A DNA stretch of 64,000 bases from Enterococcus canintestini. Its GTDB lineage: Bacteria > Bacillota > Bacilli > Lactobacillales > Enterococcaceae. The position numbers were made by a program, and so were the translations under genes. Every line of letters begins with the position of its first letter. Position 1 is the first letter of the stretch. The notes below the pieces were generated by a model. It made no database searches and was not told the origin of the DNA. It saw only the letters and a list, made by a program, of their open reading frames with translations. The stretch lies in assembly GCF_001885735.1 (NCBI RefSeq), contig NZ_JXKG01000004.1, positions 90,140 to 154,139 of the forward strand. Direction: 5' to 3'. Below are positions 28,993-38,893 of the stretch, piece after piece.

Positions 28993-29058
28993 TAAATGTT
29001 CATCCTTTGTAGTAGGGAAGATTCCCTCTGAATTTTTTACTTGAAAAGTGCTGGCTTA

Positions 29059-29087
29059 ATTTTAGGATAATTTTCAGAAAATTTCAA
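29059..29087 (-). promoter_or_regulatory. Permease promoter with a perfect CodY box
   Basis: On the minus strand: TTGAAA (29082-29087), 17-base spacer, TAAAAT (29059-29064). The spacer is filled by AATTTTCTGAAAATT (29069-29083), a 15 of 15 match to the CodY consensus. Binding there would block RNA polymerase. Confidence 0.82.
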
Positions 29088-29113
29088 TGTTAGATTGTTA
29101 TTACTCTTTTTGA

Positions 29114-29168
29114 CAAAAAAATACCAACATCTAAAAGTGGGCTTGGCCCTGAAACTTTTAGATGTTGG
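29114..29168 (-). terminator. Terminator of the lysine-type ABC operon
   Basis: A 15-base-pair perfect stem (CCAACATCTAAAAGT and complement), 15-base loop, then a T run on the minus strand. Confidence 0.95.
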
Positions 29169-29177
29169 TTATTCTAA

Positions 29178-29924
29178 TTATGCTTCTTTATCTAAAACAC
29201 GGTGTAAGAATTTTTTCGTACGTTCTTCTTTTGGATTACCAAAAATATCTTCTGGTGAGCCTTGTTCAGCAATGACACCTTTATCCATAAAGATGACACG
29301 ATTCGAAACATCACGGGCAAAATCCATTTCGTGGGTTACCACTACCATTGTTAAACCAGTGTGGGCGAGTGCTTTCATTGTTTTTAAAACTTCTCCGACC
29401 ATTTCTGGATCAAGGGCCGAAGTAGGTTCATCAAAAAGCATTACGTCAGGATCCATGGATAGTGCGCGGGCGATTGCGACCCGTTGTTTTTGGCCCCCCG
29501 ATAATTGGGCTGGTTTTGCTTCAATATAACGATCCATGCCAACTTTTTCCAGATTTTCTAAAGCAATTTTTTTAGCTTCTGCGCGATTGCGTTTTAAAAC
29601 AGTCGTCTGTCCGGTAACACAATTTTCTAAAACGTTCATATTGTTAAATAAATTGAAAGATTGAAAAACCATACCAAGATGTGTGCGATATTTTGTCAGA
29701 CTATAGCCTGGGGATAATACATTTTCCCCTTTATAGTAAATTTCACCACTTGTAGGTTTTTCCAATAAGTTAATACAGCGTAATAAAGTTGATTTACCAG
29801 AACCTGATGAACCGATAATGGAAACTACTTCCCCTCTGGTTACAGAAAAGTCAATATCTTTTAAAACTTCATTTTCGCCAAAGCTTTTTTTTAAATGCTG
29901 AATGTCAATAATTTTTTCTGCCAT
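29178..29924 (-). CDS. Amino acid ABC transporter ATPase, probably for lysine
   Basis: ABC ATPase of 248 residues with Walker [10 protein letters not shown] near 36-44, signature LSGGQKQR near 141 and Walker [14 protein letters not shown] near 160. It is of the GlnQ/ArtP polar amino acid type. It pairs with the fused binding protein-permease upstream (23-base gap). The operon is led by a lysine riboswitch, so lysine is the likely cargo, although sequence alone would give a glutamine-type name. AGGAGGA before the ATG. Confidence 0.92.
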   Translation of the reverse strand: MAEKIIDIQHLKKSFGENEVLKDIDFSVTRGEVVSIIGSSGSGKSTLLRCINLLEKPTSGEIYYKGENVLSPGYSLTKYRTHLGMVFQSFNLFNNMNVLENCVTGQTTVLKRNRAEAKKIALENLEKVGMDRYIEAKPAQLSGGQKQRVAIARALSMDPDVMLFDEPTSALDPEMVGEVLKTMKALAHTGLTMVVVTHEMDFARDVSNRVIFMDKGVIAEQGSPEDIFGNPKEERTKKFLHRVLDKEA

Positions 29925-29947
29925 GTTTATTCCTCCTAAGCCTATCC

Positions 29948-31552
29948 CTATTCTTCTTCTGCTTCTAATTCAGCCTCGTCAGCTTTGATATATGATTGTG
30001 GACCGTCAATTCGTTTTTCAACTAAACGTAAAATTCTTGAGATAGTGTAGGTCATAATCAAGTACATAATACCGACGATAGTAAAGACTGGGAAGAACTT
30101 ATAGTTCGTTCCAGCAGCAGAGGTCCCTTGGAAGAACAAATCTGCAACAGAGATAACACTCAATACTGCTGTATCTTTAATATTGATGACAAATTCGTTA
30201 CCAGTAGCAGGTAAAATATTCCGAATCACTTGTGGCAAAACAACTTTGGTCATTGTTTGTCCATGGGTCATCCCGATTGCTTGTGCAGCTTCAAATTGCC
30301 CTGGATCAACGGCAAAAATCCCACCACGAACGATTTCAGACATATATGCCCCAGTATTAAATGAAACGATGATAAAGGCAGCTAGAGTACGATTCAAATC
30401 AATTTGGAATACTTGAGCTAAACCATAATAAATGACCATTGCTTGTACCATCATTGGTGTGCCACGGAAAATTTCGATATAAACAGACAGTAACCAATTA
30501 AAGAATTTTTGGAAAACGAATAATACTTTATTTTCAGCGACTGGTAGTGAGCGGATAACACCAATTAGTAACCCTAGGCTGGTACCTAAAATCGTACTAA
30601 CAATTGCAATTAAAAGTGTCAAACCTGCCCCGCGTAAAAAGAGGCCACCATATTGATTCCAAATGGTTTTAATATCATGTAAAAAGCCTGATTTTTCTTC
30701 ACTGCTATCACTAGCCGCAGGTTGTTCTTTAATTGCTGCATCCATCAATTTGGTACGTTCTTCTTCAGAAATACCAGCTAAAATTTGATTGACCTTTGCA
30801 ACGTCTGGATCACCTTTACGCATACCAACTGCAACTTGAACATCTTCAGGATTGGTTTTAAAGCCTTTATCTTTAGCGAATTCTACCATGGCATAATTTT
30901 TATCAACAGATGTTGCTGTGACACCTTCTGGCCGTTCAGAAACATAGCCGTCAATGACCCCAGAAGAAAGTGCTGCGCGCATTGCTGAAAAGTCTTTTTG
31001 TGCTTGTTCTTTTTGAACACCTGGAATTTGATCAATTACAGTATAGTGAAATGTATTTAATTGGGCGGTAAGTTTTGCCCCTTTAAAGTCAGCTAAGTCT
31101 TTAGCATCAGCGTATTTACTATCTTTTCTTGTTACGATAACTAAGTGAGATTCATAATAAGGGTTTGTAAAATCGATTTCTTTTTTGCGTTCAGCTGTTG
31201 GTGACATCCCAGCGATAACTGCATCGATTTTACCAGATTGTAAAGCAACTGGAAGGCCATCCCAAGAAGTTTTAACAATCTCTAGTTTTTTGCCTAAGCC
31301 AGCGGCAACTTTTTTAGCGATTTGGACATCATAACCACCTGCCCAAGCTGAATTTTCGCCTTGAATAGGGACAGCTCCGTGGGCATCTGTTGTTTGAGTC
31401 CAGTTAAATGGGGCATAACCCGCTTCCATCCCCACGCGCAGTGTATCTGTAGGTGTCTGGCTGTCAGCGGCTGCTGGTGTCGCGGCAAAGGCGACGGTGA
31501 AAAAGCTTAAAATAATAGTTAGTAGTGCGGTAACGGAAATTTTTTTATTCAT
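29948..31552 (-). CDS. Fused binding protein-permease of an amino acid ABC importer, probably for lysine
   Basis: Protein of 534 residues. A signal peptide ([23 protein letters not shown]) is followed by a type-3 solute-binding domain (about 35-285: [34 protein letters not shown]) and a permease domain (about 300-520) with the [12 protein letters not shown] coupling motif. The binding domain therefore hangs outside, tethered to the channel. ATG 31552 has AAGGAG upstream; the longer open frame to 31708 runs through the riboswitch terminator. The lysine riboswitch points to lysine as substrate. Confidence 0.92.
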   Translation of the reverse strand: MNKKISVTALLTIILSFFTVAFAATPAAADSQTPTDTLRVGMEAGYAPFNWTQTTDAHGAVPIQGENSAWAGGYDVQIAKKVAAGLGKKLEIVKTSWDGLPVALQSGKIDAVIAGMSPTAERKKEIDFTNPYYESHLVIVTRKDSKYADAKDLADFKGAKLTAQLNTFHYTVIDQIPGVQKEQAQKDFSAMRAALSSGVIDGYVSERPEGVTATSVDKNYAMVEFAKDKGFKTNPEDVQVAVGMRKGDPDVAKVNQILAGISEEERTKLMDAAIKEQPAASDSSEEKSGFLHDIKTIWNQYGGLFLRGAGLTLLIAIVSTILGTSLGLLIGVIRSLPVAENKVLFVFQKFFNWLLSVYIEIFRGTPMMVQAMVIYYGLAQVFQIDLNRTLAAFIIVSFNTGAYMSEIVRGGIFAVDPGQFEAAQAIGMTHGQTMTKVVLPQVIRNILPATGNEFVINIKDTAVLSVISVADLFFQGTSAAGTNYKFFPVFTIVGIMYLIMTYTISRILRLVEKRIDGPQSYIKADEAELEAEEE

Positions 31553-31650
31553 GTTCTGCTCCTTAAAAAGTATTTGACCATACCAACGTAATTTAAGTGA
31601 AACACTTAAAACACGAGAGAGATGAATGGAGTTGCCGCCAGCGAAAAAAA

Positions 31651-31695
31651 TAAAAAAACAGCCGAAATCAGTTCGTATGAAAAGAAATCGGCTGT
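31651..31695 (-). terminator. Riboswitch-controlled terminator
   Basis: On the minus strand ACAGCCGA / TCGGCTGT stem and a long T-rich run, about 100 bases before the start codon. It is the expected expression platform of the lysine riboswitch. Confidence 0.82.
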
Positions 31696-31734
31696 TGACA
31701 AAGAGCAAAATTCGTCGACAAACCTCTCACAAAA

Positions 31735-31933
31735 CATAGCGCAACTTAGCTAAAAGCTAAGACAGTCCGCCAGGTATTTCCCGTGCGTCCCAACAAATCC
31801 GTGAGCAAACACGTGATTTATTTCGGCAACATTCCCTAGGCCTGCGTCTTAATATTTGCTTACTCAACAGGATTAATGAATGATGCGACCTCTACCTCGG
31901 TGACGGAGGTATCTCGTATTCAGTTGATAGTAC
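31735..31933 (-). promoter_or_regulatory. Lysine riboswitch (L-box)
   Basis: On the minus strand the ordered landmarks of the L-box are present: AGGTAGAGGTCGCA (about 31883-31896), AGTAAG (near 31862), GGGAATGTTGCCGAA (about 31823-31837) and GGACTGTC (31762-31769), then a CTTAGC / GCTAAG hairpin. A terminator follows. By analogy with Bacillus lysC, lysine binding should favour termination and switch off the transporter. I rely on motif order and spacing; no covariance model was run. Confidence 0.88.
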
Positions 31934-31939
31934 ACAAGA

Positions 31940-31968
31940 ATTTTACGTCAAATTGCATAGGGTGTCAA
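31940..31968 (-). promoter_or_regulatory. Promoter of the lysine-type ABC operon
   Basis: On the minus strand TTGACA (31963-31968), 17-base spacer, TAAAAT (31940-31945); transcription would begin at the 5' edge of the riboswitch. From 31969 to 32177 I see no gene. Confidence 0.85.
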
Positions 31969-32177
31969 ACTTTTTTACATGAAAATGAAAGAATATACAT
32001 TACTTTTTACAAGATGAAAGTTCTTTAATTAAAGCTGTAATTCCCTGTTTAATCGTGATTTATAGCCTGAAACAAACGAAAATATCAGTTCTTTGTTAGT
32101 TTTTAGTTATACTTTTTTTAGTTTTGTTTCAGCAAAGGTTCATGAAAATATATGTATACATTATGCGGACTATACAA

Positions 32178-32250
32178 AAATACCACTTAACAAAATGAGG
32201 GTGGTGACAAAAGCTATTTCTGTCACAATCTCGTTCATTAAGTGGTATTC
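32178..32250 (-). terminator. Two-tier hairpin terminator
   Basis: Outer stem ATACCACTTAA / TTAAGTGGTAT with an inner GTGACA / TGTCAC hairpin, followed by T residues on the minus strand. It ends the 32261-32557 gene. Confidence 0.8.
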
Positions 32251-32260
32251 ATGCAATAAA

Positions 32261-32557
32261 TTATGCGATACTTTCTTTTGGTTCACGGCCTAAAATAGCT
32301 TGGATAACAGTTAAGACAAGTAATACGCCGATGATAATATAAATCAAGCTTGAGTATTGGGTAATGCCCCAACCCCAGGTGCGATAAATAGCCAAGACGA
32401 TTGCTTGTACGATAGCAGCAAGGACGTTAAAGAAAGCAAATGCCCATAAATTGCCGTTTTCTTTGCGGGCCAAATAAAAAATAGAAAAGAAAATGCTTAA
32501 CGCAGCCCATGCGACACAGACTAAGATTACGCCCCAATAAATAATAAATGGTACCAA
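32261..32557 (-). CDS. Small membrane protein of unknown function
   Basis: Not recognised. Protein of 98 residues with about three hydrophobic segments (PFIIYWGVILVCVAWAALSIFFSIFYLA, AFAFFNVLAAIVQAIVLAIY, LIYIIIGVLLVLTVIQAIL) and a short charged tail. TTG 32557 is preferred: GAGGTG lies six bases upstream. A longer frame exists but lacks a site. Monocistronic. Confidence 0.6.
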   Translation of the reverse strand: MVPFIIYWGVILVCVAWAALSIFFSIFYLARKENGNLWAFAFFNVLAAIVQAIVLAIYRTWGWGITQYSSLIYIIIGVLLVLTVIQAILGREPKESIA

Positions 32558-32803
32558 TGGTTTCACCTCGCTTTTACCAAAACGCAACTTCTTTGTTACG
32601 TTTTTCCCAATGTATTGTATCACGTTTACATGGCGCTGTCATGAGTTGAAATCATTTTCATTTATCCTGCCGATTTTGGTTAAAGGAAAAGAACTGATTT
32701 TAGTTAAATGAAGAAAGCCAAAGTGAAACTAGAGACAATGATTGACGATTCTATTAGTTTACGCTACTTTTAAAAAAGAAACGTGAGTAGGGAGTGAAGA
32801 TAG

Positions 32804-33715
32804 ATGTGGTTTGCGTCGGCATTAATTACAATTTTAGCCTGGGGGACGGCTGATCTTTTTTATAAGAAAGGTAATGATCCTAATGACCGTCATAGCGCCA
32901 TGAAGACCACGATTATGGTGGGATTAGTCATGGGACTGCACGTTTTATTTTACTATGTTATTTACGAAGGCATTCGTTATGACTGGCACAATTTAATTTT
33001 ATATTTACCTGTTTCAGCAATGTATATTTTGTCTATGGCAATTGGTTATTTTGGCCTGCGTTATATTGAAGTTTCGATTTCTTCTCCCATTAGTAACTCC
33101 TCTGGGGCAGTGACAGCAGTTTTAGGTTTTTTAATTATGGGAAATAATGTCAATGGCCTACAACTTGTCGCAATTCTAATGATTTTAATTGGTATTTTAT
33201 TGTTATCAATCTTTGAAAAAGAACAAGATGATGCCCAGTTAAAAGCGGAAGGGGTAACCATTGATAAAAAATACCGCTTTGGAGCTATCGCCATCTTATT
33301 TCCAATTTTATATATGATTATTGACGGGATGGGTACTTTTCTTGATAGTTATTATTTAGAATACCGCAAATTAATGCCAGAAGATCAAGCCAATATGAGT
33401 TATGAACTAACTTTTTTAATTGTAGCGCTAGTATTATGGGCATATTTAGAGTGGTGGAAAAAAGAGCCTGTATTTGTCTTTTTGGAAAAAGATAAAGGGT
33501 TAGCAGCGATTTTTGAAACGTTAGGTCAGTTCTTTTACGTTGGTGCAGTTTCCACTAAAGAAGCCATTATCGTCGCGCCTTTAATTTCAGCTTATGCGAT
33601 TGTTTCTGTTATTTTGGGTCGAATCTTCTTAAAAGAAAAGTTAAAAGCCAAACACTATCTGGTAATAGCAGCGATTATGATTGGTATTATGATTTTAGGT
33701 TTTTATGATGCGTAA
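32804..33715 (+). CDS. DMT-superfamily (EamA-like) transporter
   Basis: Membrane protein of 303 residues with about ten helices in two EamA-like halves; the first half has SAMYILSMAIGYFGLRYIEVSISSPISNSS and the second ALGQFFYVGAVSTKEAIIVAPL-like repeats. Such proteins move small metabolites such as amino acids, nucleosides or sugars; substrate and direction are unknown. A GGGAGTGA ribosome binding site lies upstream. Monocistronic with a terminator at its end. Confidence 0.82.
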   Translation: MWFASALITILAWGTADLFYKKGNDPNDRHSAMKTTIMVGLVMGLHVLFYYVIYEGIRYDWHNLILYLPVSAMYILSMAIGYFGLRYIEVSISSPISNSSGAVTAVLGFLIMGNNVNGLQLVAILMILIGILLLSIFEKEQDDAQLKAEGVTIDKKYRFGAIAILFPILYMIIDGMGTFLDSYYLEYRKLMPEDQANMSYELTFLIVALVLWAYLEWWKKEPVFVFLEKDKGLAAIFETLGQFFYVGAVSTKEAIIVAPLISAYAIVSVILGRIFLKEKLKAKHYLVIAAIMIGIMILGFYDA

Positions 33716-33743
33716 AAGTCGGTTTTTTGACCGGCTTTTTTTT
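33715..33743 (+). terminator. Terminator of the DMT transporter gene
   Basis: AAAGTCGGT / ACCGGCTTT stem (one G-T pair) followed by eight T residues. Confidence 0.85.
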
Positions 33744-33784
33744 GACAATATTTCAGGTGTATACTAATAGACGAGGTGTTTGAG

Positions 33785-34486
33785 ATGACAGTAATAAATG
33801 AAGCGCTAGAAAAAATCCAAGCAGCAAAAAAGATCACATTTTTAACCGGTGCCGGTGTTTCGACACCATCGCAAATTCCGGATTATCGATCTTTAAAAGG
33901 TGTTTATGCTGGGATTGAACAACCTGAGTATTTATTAAGCGTTGACTGTTTAAATCATGAGCCACAAAAGTTTTACCAATTTGTTAAATTACTATATCAT
34001 CCAAGTGCTCGTCCTAATGTGATTCATGAAAAAATCGCAGCACTGGAAAAGACAAAATCAGTTTGGGTGGTATCGCAAAATATTGATGGGTTACACAATC
34101 AGGCTGGCAGTAAAAATGTGGTGAATTTTCACGGTAATTTATACGATGTGTATTGTCGCAAGTGTGGACAAAATGTTTCATGGCAAGATTATTTAGTGTG
34201 TGATACCCATCAGGATTGTGGTGGTCAGTTGCGACCAAACATCGTTTTATATGGTGAAGGATTTACAGATGCTACGATTACTTTGGCGATTAAAGCGGTA
34301 GAACAAGCGGATTTAATCGTGATTGCCGGTACGAGTTTTCAAGTTGCGCCTTTTAATCAGTTACTTTACTATCATAAACCACAAGCTGAGGTATTGGCAG
34401 TTAATCAGACGGCTCTTGCTATTCAGGAACCGTTTACCATGGTACAATGTGCGGCAGAAGAATTATTTGATGCCATCAAAATTTAG
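33785..34486 (+). CDS. Sir2-family NAD-dependent protein deacetylase
   Basis: Sirtuin of 233 residues. [14 protein letters not shown] near 22-35 binds [11 protein letters not shown] near 98 and the catalytic His in [11 protein letters not shown] follow; zinc is held by Cys in YCRKC and by CDTHQDCGG, a slightly irregular fourth-ligand region; GTSFQVAPF is the last nucleotide-binding piece. It removes acyl groups from lysines using NAD. ATG 33785 has GAGGTG upstream. It is the first gene of a three-gene operon that ends in the NAD-pathway repressor niaR. Confidence 0.92.
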   Translation: MTVINEALEKIQAAKKITFLTGAGVSTPSQIPDYRSLKGVYAGIEQPEYLLSVDCLNHEPQKFYQFVKLLYHPSARPNVIHEKIAALEKTKSVWVVSQNIDGLHNQAGSKNVVNFHGNLYDVYCRKCGQNVSWQDYLVCDTHQDCGGQLRPNIVLYGEGFTDATITLAIKAVEQADLIVIAGTSFQVAPFNQLLYYHKPQAEVLAVNQTALAIQEPFTMVQCAAEELFDAIKI

Positions 34487-34496
34487 GAGGATATTA

Positions 34497-35354
34497 ATGG
34501 TTAGTGAAAAAGAAAAAATGATTGCCGGTGAGCTTTATTTTTCCGAAGATCCTGAACTTGTGAGTGAGCGCAGATTTGCTAGAGAACAGATGCAGTTAAT
34601 CAACCAAGAACAAGATGCAAAAGTCCGGAGTCAACTTTTAAAAGAAACATTTGGTGCAGTGGCAGGAAATATTTATATGGAACCTACAGTCCAGTTTGAT
34701 TACGGTTATAATATTTCTGTCGGTAAAAATTTCTACGCTAATTTTAATTGTGTCTTATTAGATGTCTGCCCAATTACAATTGGGGATAATTGTATGATTG
34801 CTCCAAACGTTCAAATTTTGACGGCCACTCATCCTTTAAATCCGGTCAAACGCAATAGTGGCTTAGAAAGTGGTAAACCTGTAACCATTGGCAATAGTGC
34901 TTGGCTTGGGGCTGGATCTATACTTTTACCAGGGGTCGTGTTGGGGGACAATGTCGTGGTTGCTGCCGGAAGCGTAGTGACAAAGTCATTTCCAGATAAT
35001 GTTGTCGTCGCAGGTAATCCTGCTCGCGTTATCAAAAATATTGCAGCAGCTGAAAACACCGACAGCTTAGTCAGGGCACGTCAAAAAATTGATCAAATTG
35101 ATCAAGAATTAACGAGACTTTTAGAACAGCGAATGATGGCTGTCAGTGAAATTGCAGCTTTCAAAAAAGAGCAGCAACAACCTGTTTTAGATAGTTCGAG
35201 AGAAACAGCCGTATTAAATAAGGTTGCAAAAAACGTTACAAAAGCAGATTATCTGCCGACGATTACGGCGACATTTGCTGATATTATGAAACATTCTCGT
35301 GCGTATCAACAAAAAAAACTTGCAGAAGGTAGCGAACAAAATGGAAGGAAATAA
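34497..35354 (+). CDS. Fusion of sugar O-acetyltransferase and chorismate mutase
   Basis: Protein of 285 residues with two unrelated domains. Residues 1-185 are a maltose/galactoside acetyltransferase: N-terminal cap ([14 protein letters not shown]) then left-handed beta-helix hexapeptides with the catalytic His in ATHPLNP and ending [11 protein letters not shown]. Residues about 190-275 are an AroQ-type chorismate mutase: [26 protein letters not shown] and SRETAVL keep the Arg, Arg, Lys, Arg and Glu positions of the active site. ATG 34497 has AGGAGG upstream. The niaR gene overlaps its end by 14 bases. No other aromatic amino acid gene is near. Confidence 0.85.
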   Translation: MVSEKEKMIAGELYFSEDPELVSERRFAREQMQLINQEQDAKVRSQLLKETFGAVAGNIYMEPTVQFDYGYNISVGKNFYANFNCVLLDVCPITIGDNCMIAPNVQILTATHPLNPVKRNSGLESGKPVTIGNSAWLGAGSILLPGVVLGDNVVVAAGSVVTKSFPDNVVVAGNPARVIKNIAAAENTDSLVRARQKIDQIDQELTRLLEQRMMAVSEIAAFKKEQQQPVLDSSRETAVLNKVAKNVTKADYLPTITATFADIMKHSRAYQQKKLAEGSEQNGRK

Positions 35355-35853
35355 ACGACGCGATCAAATCTTGAGCCAATTGCAAACAGCAGAAAAACCG
35401 ATAAGTGCTTCAAAATTTGCCCAACAGTTTGACGTAAGTCGTCAGATTATTGTCGGAGACATCGCCCTTATGCGTGCTGCGGGATTAGCTATTAAAGCGA
35501 CCGCCCGAGGGTACTTACTCCAAGGAAAAAGACAAGGAAAATTAAGTCAAATCGCAGTACAACATGATGCTTCAAAAACCCAAGCGGAGCTTAAGATTAT
35601 TGTGGAAAATGGCGGCGAAGTAGTAGATGTTATAGTAGAACACGATATGTATGGTGAATTAACGGGAAACTTACAGATTAAAACATTCGAAGATATCGAA
35701 GTCTTTATGGAAAAGTACCATAACTCAAATGCCAGTTTACTTTTGGAACTAACCAATGGGATTCATTTGCATACAATTGCGTATGAAAACGAGGAAACTC
35801 TAGCAAAAATTAAAGCGGCTCTTTTAAAAGCAGGGATTTTATATCAAGAGTGA
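35341..35853 (+). CDS. niaR: NAD biosynthesis repressor NiaR (3H domain)
   Basis: Protein of 170 residues. An N-terminal winged helix ([43 protein letters not shown]) is followed by a 3H domain with its conserved His residues in [14 protein letters not shown] and NGIHLHTI. NiaR represses nicotinate salvage genes when nicotinic acid is present and binds a metal through the His set. The start overlaps the upstream gene, so translation is coupled. Its usual targets are not seen here, but the sirtuin in the same operon consumes NAD and releases nicotinamide. Confidence 0.9.
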   Translation: MEGNKRRDQILSQLQTAEKPISASKFAQQFDVSRQIIVGDIALMRAAGLAIKATARGYLLQGKRQGKLSQIAVQHDASKTQAELKIIVENGGEVVDVIVEHDMYGELTGNLQIKTFEDIEVFMEKYHNSNASLLLELTNGIHLHTIAYENEETLAKIKAALLKAGILYQE

Positions 35854-35884
35854 CTTGGCAGAATTGTGAACGCTAAAAATAGCT

Positions 35885-35920
35885 AAAAAGGTGTGACAAA
35901 ATTTTGTCACACCTTTTTTA
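35885..35920 (+). terminator. Terminator of the sir2-niaR operon
   Basis: A perfect palindrome, AAAGGTGTGACAAAA and its complement, followed by T residues. Downstream, 35930-36050 can fold like the hairpin-repeat units of 15401-16005. Confidence 0.92.
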
Positions 35921-36052
35921 TTTTGCATAAACAGTGTCAAGGAAGTAAAGCTTCATAAATACGAATAAGTTGAACTTTCGCGAAAATTTGAGTAGCAACT
36001 TTTTAAAATTCCTTCTTATTTTCGGAAAGCTTGCACTTCTTTACAGCCACTT

Positions 36053-36616
36053 TTATTCAATAACTAAGACGCCTTCTTTTAAGGCAAAAGGATTTTCTTC
36101 ATTAATATGGTCGTAAAACATGACGCCATTTAAATGATCAATTTCATGTTGGACGACAATCGCTTCGTAATTTTTTAGGCGACGTTTGTGTTTTACCCCC
36201 GCTTCATCGTAATAAGAGACGGTCACTCGTGCGTGACGAACGACATAGCCTGGTACTTCACGATCAACAGATAAACACCCTTCGCCTTCGCCTAAACAAG
36301 CGTCTTGAACGGAGTGGCTCAAAATTTTAGGATTGAACATGACAGTGCTAAGAATAGGTGTGTCATCTTCAGGATCATTACTAGGAACATGGACGGCGAT
36401 TAAGCGTTTTGAAATATTTAATTGTGGAGCAGCTAGACCAACACCACCGCGTAGATGCAATTCTTCTGCCTTAACGGGATCTTGACTATTTTTTAAAAAC
36501 TCTAACATTTCTTCCCCCAGTTTTTTTTCTTCATCAGTTGGGGGCATGGGTACTTCTTTTGCAACTTCCCGCAAAGTGGGGTTGCCTTCTCTGATGATAT
36601 CATCCATCGTGATCAT
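36053..36616 (-). CDS. def: Peptide deformylase
   Basis: Type 2 deformylase of 187 residues. The three motifs are intact: GVGLAAPQ at 58-65, EGCLS at 112-116 (metal Cys) and HEIDH at 157-161 (two metal His and the catalytic Glu). The insert between motif 1 and 2 is typical of Gram-positive enzymes. It removes the formyl group from nascent proteins. GAGGTG precedes the ATG. Single-gene unit. Confidence 0.97.
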   Translation of the reverse strand: MITMDDIIREGNPTLREVAKEVPMPPTDEEKKLGEEMLEFLKNSQDPVKAEELHLRGGVGLAAPQLNISKRLIAVHVPSNDPEDDTPILSTVMFNPKILSHSVQDACLGEGEGCLSVDREVPGYVVRHARVTVSYYDEAGVKHKRRLKNYEAIVVQHEIDHLNGVMFYDHINEENPFALKEGVLVIE

Positions 36617-36760
36617 TATTATTCACCTCAAAGTTGATTTTTCTCAACAGTAAGTTTACCACAGAATGTAATTTGGTGGGAATTTGAAATTTTCTTCTTA
36701 AATTTTTGCAAAGCTAAAGAAATAATATTTCAAAAAAATAATAAAAATAACGAAAAAAGG

Positions 36761-36809
36761 TTGCGTAAAAATAAAACATGATGTATACTCCTTTGTGTAA
36801 GCGATTACT
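36761..36809 (+). promoter_or_regulatory. MurNAc operon promoter with cre site
   Basis: TTGCGT (36761-36766), 17 bases, TATACT (36784-36789), then TGTAAGCGATTACT (36796-36809), which matches the CcpA site TGWAANCGNTNWCA at 13 of 14 positions. Its position just past the start of transcription suggests a roadblock by CcpA. Confidence 0.78.
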
Positions 36810-36842
36810 AATCATTTTTTCATGAAAGATGGAGGAATCTCA

Positions 36843-37910
36843 TTGTTTGGTTTTTCGATTTTTTTAAACGAAGCACTATCACAACAACAAGAAGAATATG
36901 TCACTGACATGGCGCAAGCAGGCTTTAAAGGTGTGTTTACTTCCTTGCACATTCCTGAAGACGATGCTACAAAATACCGAGAACGCCTAAGTCAATTAGG
37001 TAGTTGGTGTAAAGCGTTAGAGCTAGAGTTAATGGTAGATATTTCAGGAAACGCGCTAAAAAAAGCTGGATTTGCAATGGATAATTTATCAGAATTAGTT
37101 CAAATTGGCGTAACGGGGCTGAGGATGGATTATCATATCAGCAACCTGCAAATTGCCCACTTTAGTCAACAAATGAAAATTGCATTAAATGCAAGTACAG
37201 TCACAGCACAAGATATTGCAGAACTAAAAAAAGCAGCGGCGAATTTTTCCAATTTGGAAGCGTGGCACAACTATTATCCACGACCAGAAACTGGTTTAGC
37301 CCAAAGTTGGTTCCTAGAAAAAAATCAGTGGCTTAAAGACAATGGATTCACCATTCAAGCTTTTGTTCCAGGCGATGCTAATTTAAGAGGTCCGCTTTTT
37401 GAAGGGTTACCAACATTAGAACAAGATCGCTACAAACATCCACTAGCTGCGGCATTATGGCAACAAAATGCTGCCGTTGATCTAATTTATATCGGAGATG
37501 GTGGCTTAAAGGAACGGACAAAAGAACAATTCGAAAATTTTATAAATAACAATGAAATTTTATTACAAGTAGAAAATTGCGGGACAGATTATTTCGATTA
37601 TATTTTAGGGGACCATGTCAATCGCTTAGACGAAGCAGATGCAGTTGTTCGCAGTGCGGATGCTCGTTTTCGTAAGATTCCGCAAATTAAAGCACAAAAT
37701 ACGGTAAAACGCACTTTGGGGAGTGTGACTGTAGATAATGAAAAATATCTGCGTTATGCCGGTGAAATTCAATTATGCCGTCAAGAATTAGCAGCAGATG
37801 AAAAAGTCAATGTAGTTGCACAAGTCATTACCACAGAAGAAGATTTAGTCCGCCAGATTAAAGGCGGCATGAAATTCAAATTACAATCTATGGGGGAAGA
37901 ACATGAGTAA
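36843..37910 (+). CDS. mupG: MurNAc-6-phosphate glycosidase MupG (DUF871)
   Basis: Protein of 355 residues of the DUF871 family: a TIM-barrel start ([19 protein letters not shown]), [11 protein letters not shown] near 140 and a small C-terminal domain. In Staphylococcus aureus MupG cleaves the disaccharide MurNAc-6P-GlcNAc taken up by MurP. Start is TTG 36843 with GGAGGA six bases upstream; an ATG at 36822 overlaps that region. It overlaps murQ by eight bases. With murQ and murP it forms a complete MurNAc-GlcNAc salvage route. Confidence 0.9.
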   Translation: MFGFSIFLNEALSQQQEEYVTDMAQAGFKGVFTSLHIPEDDATKYRERLSQLGSWCKALELELMVDISGNALKKAGFAMDNLSELVQIGVTGLRMDYHISNLQIAHFSQQMKIALNASTVTAQDIAELKKAAANFSNLEAWHNYYPRPETGLAQSWFLEKNQWLKDNGFTIQAFVPGDANLRGPLFEGLPTLEQDRYKHPLAAALWQQNAAVDLIYIGDGGLKERTKEQFENFINNNEILLQVENCGTDYFDYILGDHVNRLDEADAVVRSADARFRKIPQIKAQNTVKRTLGSVTVDNEKYLRYAGEIQLCRQELAADEKVNVVAQVITTEEDLVRQIKGGMKFKLQSMGEEHE

Positions 37911-38799
37911 GATTAATTTAGAAAACTTAACAACTGAACGTCGTAACGAAGCAACTTTTGGTTTAGATGAAATGACAGTTAAAGAAGCTTGTCAAAAAAT
38001 GAATCAAGAAGATCAAAAAGTAGCAGTCGCAGTGGAAAAAGAATTAGCAAGTATTGAAAAAGTAATTGAAGCAACAATTACAGCTTTTAAAAAAGGCGGC
38101 CGTTTAATTTACATGGGTGCGGGGACGTCAGGACGTTTAGGCGTTTTAGATGCAGCAGAATGTGTGCCGACTTTTGGTGTTGAACCAGAAATGGTAGTTG
38201 GTTTAATTGCTGGTGGTGATCAGGCGATGACTGTCGCAGTTGAAGGTGCCGAAGATTCGGCTGAATTAGGGGCAAATGATTTACACGAATTAAAATTAAA
38301 TGAAAATGATATGGTAGTAGGAATTGCTGCAAGTGGTCGGACACCTTATGTTATTGGTGGTTTAGATTATGCCCGTCAAGTTGGTGCTGCCACTGGGACG
38401 ATTTCATGTAATAAAGATGCTGAAATTTCAAAGCATGCCCAATTCCCAATTGAAGTAGACTGTGGTCCTGAATTTTTGACTGGCTCTACTCGTTTGAAAT
38501 CTGGGACAGCCCAAAAATTAATTTTAAATATGATTTCTACTATTTCGATGATTGGCATTGGCAAAGTTTATAACAACTTAATGGTCGATGTAAAAGCCAC
38601 AAATGAAAAATTAGTCGAGCGTTCAAAACGAATCATCATGCAAGCTACAGAAGTCGATTATGAAACAGCAGATCGCTTCTTTACAGCAGCAGACGAAAAT
38701 GTTAAATTAGCAATCGTCATGATTTTGACAGACAGTGATAAAGATACTGCAGCCCAAAAACTAATTGCAGCAGATGGCTTTGTAAAGAAAACAATTTAA
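37903..38799 (+). CDS. murQ: MurNAc-6-phosphate etherase MurQ
   Basis: Protein of 298 residues with the MurQ signature: [35 protein letters not shown] (about 72-92), and the SIS-fold sugar-phosphate site [12 protein letters not shown]. It cleaves the lactyl ether to give GlcNAc-6-phosphate and D-lactate. The start overlaps mupG. A hairpin (38812-38845) without a T run lies between murQ and murP and may set relative expression. Confidence 0.96.
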   Translation: MSKINLENLTTERRNEATFGLDEMTVKEACQKMNQEDQKVAVAVEKELASIEKVIEATITAFKKGGRLIYMGAGTSGRLGVLDAAECVPTFGVEPEMVVGLIAGGDQAMTVAVEGAEDSAELGANDLHELKLNENDMVVGIAASGRTPYVIGGLDYARQVGAATGTISCNKDAEISKHAQFPIEVDCGPEFLTGSTRLKSGTAQKLILNMISTISMIGIGKVYNNLMVDVKATNEKLVERSKRIIMQATEVDYETADRFFTAADENVKLAIVMILTDSDKDTAAQKLIAADGFVKKTI

Positions 38800-38893
38800 T
38801 GAAGTAGCGTTGGAGTTACATTATTTTTCTAGTGGTGTAACTCCTTGAATAACAAGTTTCAAAGAATTCATAATTCCAAGGAGGAAAGTTAGC

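Noticed and set aside
31553..31708. In-frame extension of the ABC binding protein-permease to 586 residues
   Set aside because: It lacks a ribosome binding site, runs through the riboswitch terminator and precedes a clear signal peptide with its own AAGGAG site.
34323..34496. In-frame extension of the acetyltransferase fusion back into sir2
   Set aside because: It lies inside the sirtuin coding sequence in another frame; ATG 34497 has AGGAGG and gives the normal family N-terminus.
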